Positions 33,215 to 42,994 of a stretch of 64,000 nucleotides of DNA are shown in pieces (the stretch's first letter is position 1; each line of letters starts with the position of its first letter). Origin of the DNA: JAQGMV01 sp035626595 (GTDB taxonomy: Bacteria > Pseudomonadota > Gammaproteobacteria > Burkholderiales > SG8-41). The position numbers were made by a program, and so were the translations under genes. Under the pieces are notes generated by a model that was given only the letters and a program-made list of their open reading frames with translations, was not told where the DNA came from and ran no database searches. Where the stretch lies: NCBI GenBank assembly GCA_035626595.1, contig DASPNJ010000114.1, positions 15,237 to 79,236 of the forward strand, in the 5' to 3' direction.

Positions 33215-34005
33215 CGCGCGAGCACCTTTTTCTCCATGTCGCGCACGGCCTTCGTGAGCTTGACGCCGCCCTGCCGCAGGAAGTCCAGCGGCGAGACCGT
33301 GAACATCCGCGAGCCGATTTTCATGTAGGCGCCCATGCGATGGACGGCGTCGTCTGTGAGGCGGATGGTGTGGCTCATGTGCTTGCCGGCGGCGACGCCG
33401 CGGCGCGCGATCTCGTCGATCGTCTCGAACACGCCCTTCATGTCGGGCGGCATGCCCATCGACTGCCACAGGTCCATGTGGCCGAGATGGATCGCGTCCA
33501 CGCCGGGCACCTTGAGCATCTCGTCGAGGTTCTCCAGCGCCTTCACTTCCTCGACCATGCCGATCACGAGGAGCTCGCTGTTGGCGGCCTGCGCCCACGC
33601 GGCGGTGTCGGTGACGCCGACGCTGAAGTCGCCGGATCGGCCGCGGTTGTAGAACGTGCGCTCGCCGAGCGGATGGAAGCGCGTCCACTTGACCAGCTCT
33701 TTGAGATCGTTCGCGGTCGTGCATCGCGGCACGTGGATGCCCTGCGCGCCCGCGTTCATGAACTTGAGGATGAGATCCGGATTGCGGGATACGCGCACGA
33801 TCGGCGTCATGTCGTACGCCTCCGCCGCGCGGATGCAGTGGACCACCTGCTCGCTCCCCATCGGCTCGTGCTCGGTGTCGAAGGTGACGAAGTCGAAGCC
33901 GACCACGGCGCACAGCTCGACCAGGTCGGGGGAGGGGAACGCGATGCCTGCGCCAATGGCGCATTGGTTGGCGGCGAGCTTCGCCTTGGTCTTGTTGGTG
34001 CGCAT
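33211..34005 (-). CDS. HpcH/HpaI-family aldolase
   Basis: A 264-residue class II (metal-dependent) aldolase/citrate lyase-like enzyme, cleaving or forming 4-hydroxy-2-oxo acids to pyruvate plus an aldehyde. FVTFDTEHEPMGSEQ carries the acidic and His residues of the active site, and RNPDLILKFMNAGAQGIHVP and GMVEEVKALENLDEML are family segments. It overlaps the Bug gene and follows a MmgE/PrpD gene by 45 bp. Substrate unknown. Confidence 0.88.
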   Translation of the reverse strand: MRTNKTKAKLAANQCAIGAGIAFPSPDLVELCAVVGFDFVTFDTEHEPMGSEQVVHCIRAAEAYDMTPIVRVSRNPDLILKFMNAGAQGIHVPRCTTANDLKELVKWTRFHPLGERTFYNRGRSGDFSVGVTDTAAWAQAANSELLVIGMVEEVKALENLDEMLKVPGVDAIHLGHMDLWQSMGMPPDMKGVFETIDEIARRGVAAGKHMSHTIRLTDDAVHRMGAYMKIGSRMFTVSPLDFLRQGGVKLTKAVRDMEKKVLAR

Positions 34006-34050
34006 GGTTCGATCGCTTTCGTGTTGTTCGGCGTGACTGTATGGCGTACT

Positions 34051-35430
34051 TCAATGCCTCGCCGCAAGCATTTCCACGAATTTGCGCAGCTCGCTTTCCT
34101 TCTCGATACGCGCCGTGCGGTCGGCGATCTGCTGGATGAGGGCGGGACCGATAGATGTGGCCGCCTGCTCGCCGAGCTTGGTGACGACATCGTCCCACGT
34201 CATCGGCGAGTTCGGGTCCCCGCGGGGATACAGCACTTCCCGGTAGAACGTGCCGCGCGTGGTCCGGATTTCCACCGCGGCCGGCCGTGCGCCTTTCTTG
34301 AATAGCGCCGTCAGCTCGGGCTTTGCTTCGAGCGTGGTCTTTGCCATGAGCGCCGCGACCGTGGGATTGCGCAGCCACTCGTCGGTGAACTGCGGTGACG
34401 TGCACTTCCCTGCAGCGAGGCCGACGGCCACGCAGTAGTAGAAGCTGTGATCGGCCGTTTCCTTGGTCGTGGGCTCGAGCTTGCGGTCGTCCCAGCTCGG
34501 CTTGGTGACGGCTTCCTCGTGCGCGAAGATGCGGATCGCCTGCACCTCCGTGGGGTCGATCGCGTGCTGTTCCCTGAGCTCGATCGCGGCCTGCACCATC
34601 GCCGGCGTCATGCCTTCCACGGGATAGGGCTTGAGGCCGATCTTGAGGATTCGGAAATCGCCTTTCTCGGGGACGAGCGGCGCGACGTCGATGCCGCCCG
34701 CGACGGCGGTGCGAAAGCCGTAGTCGCCTTCGAGCAGCGTCGCGCTGCCCGTGAACCCGCGGCGCGCGAGCAGCGCATAGAGAATGCTCTGGCTCGCCAT
34801 GATCGGCGCCGACAACGCCTTGTCCATCGGGATGTCGCCGTGCCGGATCTCGGCGAAAGTGTTGGAGCGCGCGCCCGCGAGCGTCATCGCGTGCGCGGTG
34901 CGCTGCACATCGAGCTTCAGGAGCTTGCTCACGCCCGCCGCCGCTGCGTATGCGCACGCTGCGGTGTGATGCCAACCCGCGTGCCACAGGTTCTTCGCGA
35001 CCGGCAGGTCGGAGAAGCGCATCTGGACTTCGTAGGCCGCGACCATCGCGACGAGGAAATCCGCGCCCGAGCAGTCATGCCATTCCGCCACCGCGAGAAG
35101 CGTCGCGAGGTTGTCGCTCGGATGCGCGGTCCACGCCGGGCCGAAGTAGACGTCGTTGTAGTCCTGATAACGGATGGCGACGCCGTTGGCGAGCGCGGCG
35201 AGCGGCGCAGTGGCCCGCGTGCCGTCAGCCCAGATCGTCGCGGGTCCCGTTTCGTTCAGCTCGCGTGCGGTCGCGCGCACGAGCTTCGCGGGCTCGCTGC
35301 CGGCGCCGCCGTACGCGCACGCCAGGCTGTCCAGCAGGATCCGCTTCGCGTAGTCGATCACGCGCTCGCCGAGGTCCTCGTACTGGAGATCGGCGACATA
35401 GGCGCCGATGCGTTCGGCTATGGTGATCAT
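34051..35430 (-). CDS. MmgE/PrpD-family protein
   Basis: A 459-residue protein of the 2-methylcitrate dehydratase/cis-aconitate decarboxylase/iminodisuccinate epimerase superfamily. AKRILLDSLACAYGGAGSEP near the N-terminus, HPSDNLATLLAVAEW and AHAMTLAGARSN are typical, as is KPYPVEGMTPA at the start of the lid domain. PrpD relatives dehydrate or decarboxylate tricarboxylic-type acids, which fits a neighbourhood of tricarboxylate receptors. The individual substrate is not known. It heads a three-gene operon with aldolase and Bug. Confidence 0.9.
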   Translation of the reverse strand: MITIAERIGAYVADLQYEDLGERVIDYAKRILLDSLACAYGGAGSEPAKLVRATARELNETGPATIWADGTRATAPLAALANGVAIRYQDYNDVYFGPAWTAHPSDNLATLLAVAEWHDCSGADFLVAMVAAYEVQMRFSDLPVAKNLWHAGWHHTAACAYAAAAGVSKLLKLDVQRTAHAMTLAGARSNTFAEIRHGDIPMDKALSAPIMASQSILYALLARRGFTGSATLLEGDYGFRTAVAGGIDVAPLVPEKGDFRILKIGLKPYPVEGMTPAMVQAAIELREQHAIDPTEVQAIRIFAHEEAVTKPSWDDRKLEPTTKETADHSFYYCVAVGLAAGKCTSPQFTDEWLRNPTVAALMAKTTLEAKPELTALFKKGARPAAVEIRTTRGTFYREVLYPRGDPNSPMTWDDVVTKLGEQAATSIGPALIQQIADRTARIEKESELRKFVEMLAARH

Positions 35431-35482
35431 GGCACCTATGGTAGCGTGGCCAGCGCTGCGCGACCGGTCTCGATATGCGGTG

Positions 35483-36718
35483 TCAGCGAGCGAGCCACGT
35501 CCGTCGTCGCAGCACGCTCAGCGCGAAGAACACAGCGAGCAGCGACGCCATGCAGAGAAACACCGTCGCGAACGCATCCGTGAACGCCGCCGCTTCCGAT
35601 GCGCCCGCTGTGCGCCGATGGCTTTCGACCGCTTCGAGCAGCGCGGTCAGCGCCGCCGCGGCGCTCATGATGCCGATGGTGCGCGTCACCATGGTGAGAC
35701 TGCCCGCGACGCCGCGATCACGCCGCGGCAGCGCGCCCAGCACGATGTCGGCGTACGCGACCTGGAACAAGCCCAGGCCGGCGCCGTGCAGGAACAAGGT
35801 CGCCAGCATCAACGAAAGCCACGGCGCATCGGGCCACAGCGCGATCATGACGCTGCCTGCCGCCACGACCATGCCGCCGACAAGCGCTGCCCTGCGTACT
35901 CCGACGCGATCGGCCACCTTCGCTGTCAGCGCCGAGCCGATGAGGACGCCCACGGGTGAGAGGGCCAGTGCTGCGCCGGCCTCGAATGCTGCATGGCCGG
36001 CGATCCGCACGAGGTAGTACGGCACGAGCAGCGGAACGGCGAAGGCGGCGAAGTGGACGACGACGCCCGCAACGTTCGGCAGCACGAAATCAATGTCACG
36101 GAACAGCGACTGCGTGGGATTCGGCGTGCGCTGCGATGCGGATGAAAGCGGCTGAGTGTCTGCGAGCAGCGGCAGCAGCAATAGCGCCAGCACGGCAAGC
36201 GGTGCGCGGAACCAGAACACACCGCTCCATCCCAGCGCGGCGATGCTGATCCCGCCGATCAGTGGCGCGAGCACGCCCGCCAGCGCGGTCAACGTCCCGT
36301 AATGTCCGAGCGCGCGGACCCGCCTGCTTTCGTCGAAGAGTAGCGTCGCAAGCGCCGGCGCGCAGCTCAGCGTCAGCGCCGCTCCCACACCCTGAACGAC
36401 GCGTGCGGCAAGCAGGCTCTGGTAATCGGGCGCCAGCGCGCATAACACGAACGCCAGCGCGCTCACGATGAGCCCCGCTCGAAACACTTGTCGATGACCG
36501 ATGCGGTCGCCGAGCCTGCCGAACGCCAGCATGAGGCTCGAGTACGTCAGCACGTAGCAGATGATCACCCAGCGTATCGACGCGGTTTCCAGCGCGAAGG
36601 CGTCGGTGATCGCCGGAAACGCGACGTTGACCGCGAGGTCCATCGCGGCGAGCGAGGCGCCGAGGCTGACCACCAATAGCCCGGCCAATGGCGTGGATGA
36701 ACGGATGTCGGTGCTCAA
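35483..36718 (-). CDS. MFS transporter, EmrB/QacA (DHA2)-like
   Basis: About 411 residues of strongly hydrophobic sequence with roughly 12 membrane segments. LAAMDLAVNVAFPAITDAF is the DHA2 motif in TM1, RLGDRIGHRQVFRAGL is the MFS loop 2-3 motif, and GLGLFQVAYADIVLGALPRR lies in the second half. Likely a proton-driven exporter. The frame begins with a GTG inside a dispersed repeat at 36745. I prefer the TTG at 36718, just after AAAGGGAGG, though the spacing is short. Confidence 0.8.
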   Translation of the reverse strand: MSTDIRSSTPLAGLLVVSLGASLAAMDLAVNVAFPAITDAFALETASIRWVIICYVLTYSSLMLAFGRLGDRIGHRQVFRAGLIVSALAFVLCALAPDYQSLLAARVVQGVGAALTLSCAPALATLLFDESRRVRALGHYGTLTALAGVLAPLIGGISIAALGWSGVFWFRAPLAVLALLLLPLLADTQPLSSASQRTPNPTQSLFRDIDFVLPNVAGVVVHFAAFAVPLLVPYYLVRIAGHAAFEAGAALALSPVGVLIGSALTAKVADRVGVRRAALVGGMVVAAGSVMIALWPDAPWLSLMLATLFLHGAGLGLFQVAYADIVLGALPRRDRGVAGSLTMVTRTIGIMSAAAALTALLEAVESHRRTAGASEAAAFTDAFATVFLCMASLLAVFFALSVLRRRTWLAR

Positions 36719-36734
36719 CGCCTCCCTTTGTTTT

Positions 36735-36822
36735 CCGTGCGCCACGCGATTGCCGCGGAGCGGCTGTCGCGCGTCCTCGCAATGACAGTGCTGGATTCCC
36801 GCCTGCGCGGGAATGACGAGTG
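36735..36822. repeat. Family A repeat plus inverted GGATTCCCGCC/GGCGGGAATCC type repeat
   Basis: GTGCGCCACGCGATTGCCG...CCTCGCAATGACAG is followed by GGATTCCCGCCTGCGCGGGA ATGACG, a dRS3-like short inverted repeat. They fill the gap between the ADH and MFS genes. Confidence 0.75.
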
Positions 36823-36824
36823 TG

Positions 36825-37937
36825 TTACCCCGGCACGAGGCCGGCGCGCACGACCTTGCCCGCCAGCGACTGCTGGATGCCTTCGTTCGCGTCTTCGAGC
36901 CTGAATTTGTGCGAGACGAGCTTCTCGAACGGGTACTTCTCGCGCGTGCGCACGAGGAACTCGAGCACTTTCGGCATCACCCACGGCTTGTAATTCGCGG
37001 AGCCGACGATGGTGAGTCCCTTGTGCACGATGGGCTCCATGTCGATCTGTGAAAAGAGCTTGCCGGTCACGAGGCCCATCGAGAGATAGGTGCCTGCCGG
37101 CGCCAGCATGTTGATGCCTTCCATCACGGCTTCCGGGCGGCCGGTCACTTCGACTGCGAGGTCGACGCCTTTGCCGTTGGTGAGCTTCTTCACGCGCTCG
37201 AGGCGCGCTTCTTCGGTCGGGAATTCGTTCATGTCGATCGTGTGGTCGGCGCCGAATGCTTTCGCGAGCTTCAGCCGGTCTGCGACCTTGTCGACGACGA
37301 TCACGCGCGCGGCGCCCATCTCCCGCGCGACTGCCGCCGTGCTGATGCCCAGGCCGCCGGCGCCCTGTACGAGCACGGTGGCTTCGAGCGGCATGCGGAT
37401 CTGGTGCAGGCCGTAGGTGACGGTGGAGAGCGCGCAGTTGACGGGCGCGACGCTTTCGTCCGGCAGCGCGTCGGGCACCTTGAAGACCCACTGGTCGCCC
37501 TTGAGGTAGTAGTACTCGGCGTACGCGCCGCGGAAGTGCGGGAATTCTTCGCTCGTCTTCCGGAAGCGATGCTTGTGCGGGCACGACGCCGTCCCGGTCA
37601 CGCACGCCTCGCACTTGCCGCACGGATTGAAGTAGCCGTAGATGATGCGGTCGCCTTCCTTGAGCGGCCGCCCGAGGTAGTCGGTCGTGACGTTGCGGCC
37701 CATCTTGTAGACGCGGCCGGTCATCTCGTGGCCCATGATGAGCGGCTTCTCTTTGGTGGGTTTCAGCCGCCCGACGTATTCGCCTTTGTACGAGTGCAGG
37801 TCCGAGCCGCAGATGCACGCCATCGTGATCTTGACGAGCATGGCGTCGTCTTCGACTTCGGGCAGCGCGTATTCGCGCGGCTCGAGCGGCGTGTCGATCG
37901 CGGTCCAGACCATGGCCTTGCCGGTTTGTTTGGGCAT
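36825..37937 (-). CDS. Zinc-dependent alcohol dehydrogenase family protein
   Basis: A 370-residue medium-chain dehydrogenase. Catalytic zinc residues sit in ACICGSDLHSYKG and IMGHEMTGRVY. Four clustered cysteines in NPCGKCEACVTGTASCPH bind the structural zinc. The NAD(P) site is VLVQGAGGLGISTAAVARE. It oxidises an alcohol or polyol to a carbonyl, substrate unknown. It lies 11 bp downstream of a Bug gene, so the two are probably co-transcribed. Confidence 0.9.
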   Translation of the reverse strand: MPKQTGKAMVWTAIDTPLEPREYALPEVEDDAMLVKITMACICGSDLHSYKGEYVGRLKPTKEKPLIMGHEMTGRVYKMGRNVTTDYLGRPLKEGDRIIYGYFNPCGKCEACVTGTASCPHKHRFRKTSEEFPHFRGAYAEYYYLKGDQWVFKVPDALPDESVAPVNCALSTVTYGLHQIRMPLEATVLVQGAGGLGISTAAVAREMGAARVIVVDKVADRLKLAKAFGADHTIDMNEFPTEEARLERVKKLTNGKGVDLAVEVTGRPEAVMEGINMLAPAGTYLSMGLVTGKLFSQIDMEPIVHKGLTIVGSANYKPWVMPKVLEFLVRTREKYPFEKLVSHKFRLEDANEGIQQSLAGKVVRAGLVPG

Positions 37938-37948
37938 GTGTTTGACGT

Positions 37949-38938
37949 TTATTGCTCCGCCGTGATGTTCGCGGCCTTGATGACCTGCGCCCAGCGCGGC
38001 ACTTCGCGCGCGAAGAAGTCGTTGCCTTCGCGCACGGTGCCGCCGATCGGGGACATGCCGTTCGCGAAGAGCACCTTCTTCACCTCATCCATCTGAAGCG
38101 CGCGGTTGATCTCGGTGTTCCAGCGCTCGACGATCCGCGGATTGACCGCGCGCGGGGCGAACACGGCGTACCACACGGCGGCCTCGTAACCGGGGACGCC
38201 GGTCTCCGCGATCGTGGGCAGCTCCGGCGCGAATTCGCTGCGCTTCGCAGTGCCCATCGCGATCGCGCGCAGCTTGCCGCTCTTGATGTGCTGCCCGATA
38301 GTCGGCGGCGTCTGGAAGGCGCCGTGCACCTGCCCCGCGATTAAATCGAGCATCGACTGCGCGCCGCCCTTGTACGGCACGTGCGTGAGGTCCACTTTCG
38401 CGAGGTATTTGAACTGCTCGAGCGCGAGATGCACGGTCGATCCGATGCCGGATGACACGAAGCGCAGCTCGCCGGGCTTCGCTCGCGCGAGATCGAGCAG
38501 ATCGCGGACCGAGCGCACGTTCACGGAAGGATGCACCGCGAGCATGATCGGCGACTGCGACACCAGCGCGACCATCGTGAGGTCCTTCAGCGGGTCGAAC
38601 GGCAGCTTTGGATACAGCGCGCGGGTGATCGCGATCGCGCCGCTGCTGCAGAGGAGCGTGTGGCCGTCCGGCTGCGCGCGCACCGCGATCTCGGTGCCGA
38701 TGGTGGTGCCGGCGCCGGGGCGGTGATCGATGACGATGCGCTGTCCCAGCGCTTCGGACACGCGCTGCGCGACGACGCGGCAATAGAAGTCCACCGAGCC
38801 GCCGGGCGGAAACGGGTTCACGAGGCGTATGGGCCGCGAGGGATAGCTCTCGGCGGCTGTTGCGACGGCGCAGGCGCCGAGCAGGGTCAGTGCGGTGATC
38901 GCGTGCGCGGTAGCGAGCGCAAGTCTGGACAATCGCAT
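37949..38938 (-). CDS. Bug/TctC-family receptor
   Basis: A 329-residue receptor with signal sequence MRLSRLALATAHAITALTLL; the following LLGAC could be a lipobox, making it a lipoprotein. PPGGSVDFYCR (with an unusual Cys), QPDGHTLLC and HVPYKGGAQ are the binding-fold markers. Downstream the zinc dehydrogenase follows after 11 bp. Confidence 0.92.
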   Translation of the reverse strand: MRLSRLALATAHAITALTLLGACAVATAAESYPSRPIRLVNPFPPGGSVDFYCRVVAQRVSEALGQRIVIDHRPGAGTTIGTEIAVRAQPDGHTLLCSSGAIAITRALYPKLPFDPLKDLTMVALVSQSPIMLAVHPSVNVRSVRDLLDLARAKPGELRFVSSGIGSTVHLALEQFKYLAKVDLTHVPYKGGAQSMLDLIAGQVHGAFQTPPTIGQHIKSGKLRAIAMGTAKRSEFAPELPTIAETGVPGYEAAVWYAVFAPRAVNPRIVERWNTEINRALQMDEVKKVLFANGMSPIGGTVREGNDFFAREVPRWAQVIKAANITAEQ

Positions 38939-38997
38939 TCGGTCCTCCCCGGGTGGTTATGCCCGCAAGTATGCACTGCGGGCATGCTGCGCTGGGG

Positions 38998-39070
38998 CTC
39001 GTGCGCCACGAGATCGCCACGGCCCGCATTGGCGGGCCTCGCGATGACAGCGCATCCCGCGTGATGACAG
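38998..39070. repeat. Family A repeat
   Basis: GTGCGCCACGAGATCGCC...GGGCCTCGCGATGACAG, followed by a short repeated GTGATGACAG, in the gap between a Bug gene and a PrpD gene. Confidence 0.7.
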
Positions 39071-39092
39071 AACGCCTTCTTCGCGGCGACAG

Positions 39093-40442
39093 CTAAACGT
39101 CGAGCGCGTTGATGGCGGTCTTTACGTCGGCCGCCGTTTCAATGTTCTGCCACTGTGCCAAGGCATCCTGCGTGCGGCGCTCGCCCAGCACCGGCTCACA
39201 CAGCCGTGTGAACTTCGCGGCGACATCCTGCGGCGTGAACGGGTTCTGGTCGTGGCCGACGGGGTTGACGATATTCACCTCGTAAGACTTGCCGCTGCGA
39301 TCTTCGGCCACCAGGCGCACGTGAACGGTGCCGCGCTGGACCTCCTGCTCGATCTCCTCGTCGACGCTGACGGTGATCTTCTTCATGAGCGGACGTATCG
39401 AGGGATCCAGAAAGGAGTCGGGCGCGAACGAGTCCTCGTCGATCGTGCCGTGCAGCAGGGTGCGTGCGAGCACGTACGGGATGCTGTGATCGGCGGTCTC
39501 CCGCGTCTGCGGATCCCATTTCCCCGGTTCGCTGCCGCTTTCCATCACGGAGAACTTGTACGTCTGCACGTCGAGGCTGACGATCGCTTCGGCGGGGACC
39601 TGCTTGCGCAGCTCGATGCCGCCCCAGATGACCGGCGAGAGGCTGTACGCGACCGGCCAGTACTTGAGATACACGCGCGGAATGAGGAAGTCCCCGGGCG
39701 CGGTGCCGAACGGCGTCAGCTCGAGCCGGCCGGTGATGAGGTCGGTGAGCCCGTGGCGGCCGGTGAACGGCGCCTCGGGTCCGGTCATGCCGTTCGCCGC
39801 CAACTGCACGCCGAAAACGGCGTTGCGCACCGCGTATGCGGTCGCCGCGCCTTTCCACATCGAGAGCTGACCCGAGCGTGTCGCGCGCATCGGGACGTTG
39901 CCGACGGCGGTGATCGAGATCGCATGCTGCGTCGCCTCGCGGCTCAAGCCGAGCAGGTTGGAAAGACCGGCGGCGGTGCCGACGGCGATGCCGAAGCCCT
40001 GGTCCCAGCCCTTTTCGCGCAAGCCTCCCTTCAGCAGACGGATGAAGACTTCGTACGACACGATCATCGCGGTGATCAACCGCTCGCCCGACGCCCCGAT
40101 CTGCGGCGCGACCGCGAGCAGCGCGCCGAGCGCATCGCTCGGATGGCCCCCCTGGATGATGTCGTTCAAATCGAGCTTGCGGATCATGCAGGCGTTCACG
40201 AAGGCGGCAGCGTCCGCTGCCGCGGTGTGTCCGGAGCTCATGATGCGGCCCGCGAGGTCAGGGCGCGCGGCGGGTCCCGCGAGGGCGCGGCCGATCTCGG
40301 CCGCGTCGCAATCGTGCGCAGCGATCGCGCACCCGATCGCGTCGATCAGTCGATCCTTGGCAGCCTGGACCGCCGCACCGGGTATGTCGCGATACGTGAG
40401 GCCGCTGGAAAAATCGGTGAAGCTCGCGAGTATCGGATCCAT
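39093..40442 (-). CDS. MmgE/PrpD-family protein
   Basis: A 449-residue protein of the same superfamily as that at 34051 but only distantly similar. AAKDRLIDAIGCAIAAHDCD, HPSDALGALLAVAPQIGASG and the later KYWPVAYSLSPVIWG correspond to the expected domains. It sits four bases after the end of a Bug gene on the same strand, and that Bug gene overlaps a TcuA-like flavoprotein gene. This gives the operon flavoprotein, Bug, PrpD and suggests breakdown of a tricarballylate- or citrate-like acid. Confidence 0.9.
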   Translation of the reverse strand: MDPILASFTDFSSGLTYRDIPGAAVQAAKDRLIDAIGCAIAAHDCDAAEIGRALAGPAARPDLAGRIMSSGHTAAADAAAFVNACMIRKLDLNDIIQGGHPSDALGALLAVAPQIGASGERLITAMIVSYEVFIRLLKGGLREKGWDQGFGIAVGTAAGLSNLLGLSREATQHAISITAVGNVPMRATRSGQLSMWKGAATAYAVRNAVFGVQLAANGMTGPEAPFTGRHGLTDLITGRLELTPFGTAPGDFLIPRVYLKYWPVAYSLSPVIWGGIELRKQVPAEAIVSLDVQTYKFSVMESGSEPGKWDPQTRETADHSIPYVLARTLLHGTIDEDSFAPDSFLDPSIRPLMKKITVSVDEEIEQEVQRGTVHVRLVAEDRSGKSYEVNIVNPVGHDQNPFTPQDVAAKFTRLCEPVLGERRTQDALAQWQNIETAADVKTAINALDV

Positions 40443-40446
40443 GGCG

Positions 40447-41400
40447 CTACTTCCCGCGCAGACCGGCTTCGTTCACGAGCTTGGTGAGCCGCGTGGTGTC
40501 CGCCTTGATCGTTGCGGCCAACTCCTGCGGCGAGCTCGCGACGACCTCGACGCCGTTGTCGAGAAAGCGCCGCTTCACCTCGGGACGATTGACGACCTTC
40601 GCGATCTCGTCGCTGAGACGTTGCACGATCGCGTTGGGTGTGCCCGCCGGCGCGAAGATGCCGAACGGTGCGACCGATTCGTAACCCGGCAGCCCCGCCG
40701 CCGCGACGGTCGGAAGCCCCGGTGCGAGACTCGATGGCTGCGCGCTCGTGACCGCAAGCGCTTTCAGCTTTCCGGACTTGACGTGCGCCGCCGCCGAGCC
40801 TGCGGTCGGGAACATCAGTTGAACCTCGCCGGCGACCAGCGCGACGAGCGCGGGGCCGGCGCCTTTGTAATTGACCCGGACCACGTCGATGCCGGCCTGG
40901 TGCTTGAACAGCTCCGCGGCGATGTGCGGCGTGGAGCCCGTCGATCCGGAGCCGTAATTGAGCTGTCCCGGCTTCGACTTCGCCAGCGCGACCAGATCCT
41001 TCACGGAGCTCACCGGCAGCGACGGATGCACGACCAGCACGTTCGGCTGCCGCCCAACGAGCGACACCGGCGCGAAATCTCTCACCGCGTCATACGACAC
41101 CTTCTGAACGAGCGGCAGTGTCCAGAGGCCGTTGCTGTAGAGGAGCAGCGTGTAACCGTCGGGCGTCGCTCGGGCGGCGGTTTCGATGGCGAGCAGGCCG
41201 CCGCCGCGGTTATCGACGATCACCTGCGTGCCGAAAGAGTCCGTCAGCCCCTGCGCGATCATGCGTGCGAAGAGGTCGTTCGCGGCGCCGGGCGCCGTGG
41301 TGACGATGCGCACGGGTCGCGTGGGAAATGTCTGACCGTGCGCGGCGACGACGGCAGTCGCGCCAAGTACGAGCGCGAGCGCTGCGGCTTCAGTTCGCAT
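40447..41400 (-). CDS. Bug/TctC-family receptor
   Basis: A 317-residue receptor starting MRTEAAALALVLGATAVVAA with GGGAGA upstream. The start lies within the last codons of the flavoprotein gene (11-bp overlap). TTAPGAANDLFAR, TPDGYTLLLY and NYKGAGPAL are its binding-domain markers; the second glycine of the usual PGG motif is replaced. Middle gene of the flavoprotein, Bug, PrpD operon. Confidence 0.92.
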   Translation of the reverse strand: MRTEAAALALVLGATAVVAAHGQTFPTRPVRIVTTAPGAANDLFARMIAQGLTDSFGTQVIVDNRGGGLLAIETAARATPDGYTLLLYSNGLWTLPLVQKVSYDAVRDFAPVSLVGRQPNVLVVHPSLPVSSVKDLVALAKSKPGQLNYGSGSTGSTPHIAAELFKHQAGIDVVRVNYKGAGPALVALVAGEVQLMFPTAGSAAAHVKSGKLKALAVTSAQPSSLAPGLPTVAAAGLPGYESVAPFGIFAPAGTPNAIVQRLSDEIAKVVNRPEVKRRFLDNGVEVVASSPQELAATIKADTTRLTKLVNEAGLRGK

Positions 41401-42919
41401 GCGCTGTCTCCCTGGCGCGGCGGGCGCCGGATCGCTCCATCGCATGGGCTGCGGCTTCGCTGCCCGCGATCCGGCCGAACACTGCGCCGGAGGTGAGACC
41501 CGAACCGGCGGGATAGTTGAAGTAGAAGAGCCCGCCGATCATCTCGCCCGCGGCGTAGAGCCCCGGCAGCGGCGCGTCTTCGTAGTCGAGGATGCGCGTG
41601 GCCGTATCGATCTTCACGCCGCCGTAGGTGAACGTGATGCCGGTGCCGACGGCGTACGCCTCGAACGGCGGACGCTCGATCGGGAGCGCCCAGTTCGACT
41701 TGTCGATCCGCAGGCCCGACGTGCAGCGCCCGTCCTTGACGTTCGGATCGAACGGCACGTCGCGCCGTATCGCGGCGTTGTATTCGCGCACGGTCCTTAG
41801 AAAGCCTTGCGGATCGACGCCTTCCAGACGGGAGGCGAGCTCCTCGATCGTGTCGGCGGTCGCCTTCGTGACGCCGCGGGTGCGGTATTCCTCGCGGAGG
41901 AATTTCGCGCTCTCGGCGTCGTACACCTGCCACGCGTAGCCGCCGGGCTGCCGCATGACGAGCTCGCCGTATTTGGCGTACGTGTAATTGCGGAAATCGG
42001 CACCTTCGTCCAGAAAGCGCTCGCCCGCTGCGTTCACCATGATGCTCATCGGGTAGCTGTGGCGCTGGCCGTTCATCCGCGCCTCGAGGTCGCCGTAATC
42101 CGGCGCGTAGCGGTCCCACGACACCGAATGGCAGCCGGACCACTGGCCGTGGGGCTGGGCGCCGGCTTCGAGCGCCATGCGCAAACCGTCGCCGGTGTTG
42201 TAGCGGCTGCCGCGCACTTTCGCGAGGTCCCAGCCGGGTCCGAGGTAGCGCGTGCGCCACTCCCGGTTCGCCTCGAAGCCGCCGCAGGCGATCACGACGG
42301 CGTGGCCGCGAATCTCTTCCTCATCGCCATCGACCACCGTCCGAACGATCTGAATGCCGTAGCGGTCGCGCTGCAGCGCCACCGCGCGTGCGCGGTACCG
42401 GATCGTGACGCCCGCAGCCTGAGCCGACCGGTACTCCATCTCGACGAGGCCGCGACCGCCGCCGACGGATTCGATCACCAGCCCGCCGAAGAACTTGAAC
42501 TTGCCGTCCACCTGGAACGCCTGGCGTCCGTACTTGGGAATGAACCGGATGCCTTTGTCGCGCAGCCACAGCAGCGTCTCGGTGCTGCGCTTTACGAGCA
42601 GCTCCGCGAGATCGGGATCGGTGTGGTATTGCGTGACGCGGCCGATGTCGTCCAGAAAAGCTTCGGCCCGGTAGTCGCCGAAATCGGAGCGCGCGGCCTC
42701 GTCATCGGTGAGATCCGGCACCAGCGCCCGGATATCCGCTACGCCGTTGAAGACGGTGCGGAAGCTGCCGCCGGTAAACGCGGTGTTACCGCCGCGGCGG
42801 TTTTCCGGTGCGCGCTCGAGCAGCGCGACTTTCGCACCGCGCTCGCGTGCGGCAAGGGCTGCGCACAGCGCAGCGTTGCCTCCACCGATGACGATTACAT
42901 CGTATGCAGCGTTGTTCAT
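41390..42919 (-). CDS. FAD-dependent dehydrogenase, TcuA (tricarballylate dehydrogenase)-like
   Basis: A 509-residue flavoprotein of the fumarate reductase/succinate dehydrogenase flavoprotein group. The FAD-binding start is YDVIVIGGGNAALCAALAA with ERAPENRRGGNTAFTGG. The active-site and second FAD segments are GSGLTSGAVFGRIAGSEAA and YAAGEMIGGLFYFNYPAG. Closest in type to TcuA, which oxidises tricarballylate to cis-aconitate in a Bug/Tct context, matching the adjacent receptor and PrpD. Substrate is inferred, not shown. Confidence 0.85.
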   Translation of the reverse strand: MNNAAYDVIVIGGGNAALCAALAARERGAKVALLERAPENRRGGNTAFTGGSFRTVFNGVADIRALVPDLTDDEAARSDFGDYRAEAFLDDIGRVTQYHTDPDLAELLVKRSTETLLWLRDKGIRFIPKYGRQAFQVDGKFKFFGGLVIESVGGGRGLVEMEYRSAQAAGVTIRYRARAVALQRDRYGIQIVRTVVDGDEEEIRGHAVVIACGGFEANREWRTRYLGPGWDLAKVRGSRYNTGDGLRMALEAGAQPHGQWSGCHSVSWDRYAPDYGDLEARMNGQRHSYPMSIMVNAAGERFLDEGADFRNYTYAKYGELVMRQPGGYAWQVYDAESAKFLREEYRTRGVTKATADTIEELASRLEGVDPQGFLRTVREYNAAIRRDVPFDPNVKDGRCTSGLRIDKSNWALPIERPPFEAYAVGTGITFTYGGVKIDTATRILDYEDAPLPGLYAAGEMIGGLFYFNYPAGSGLTSGAVFGRIAGSEAAAHAMERSGARRARETAHAN

Positions 42920-42994
42920 CGATCCTCTCGTAGCAGATGTTTGGACGCGCTCTGGTTATCGTTGTGCGTCCGGACCGATGATACCAACGCAGCG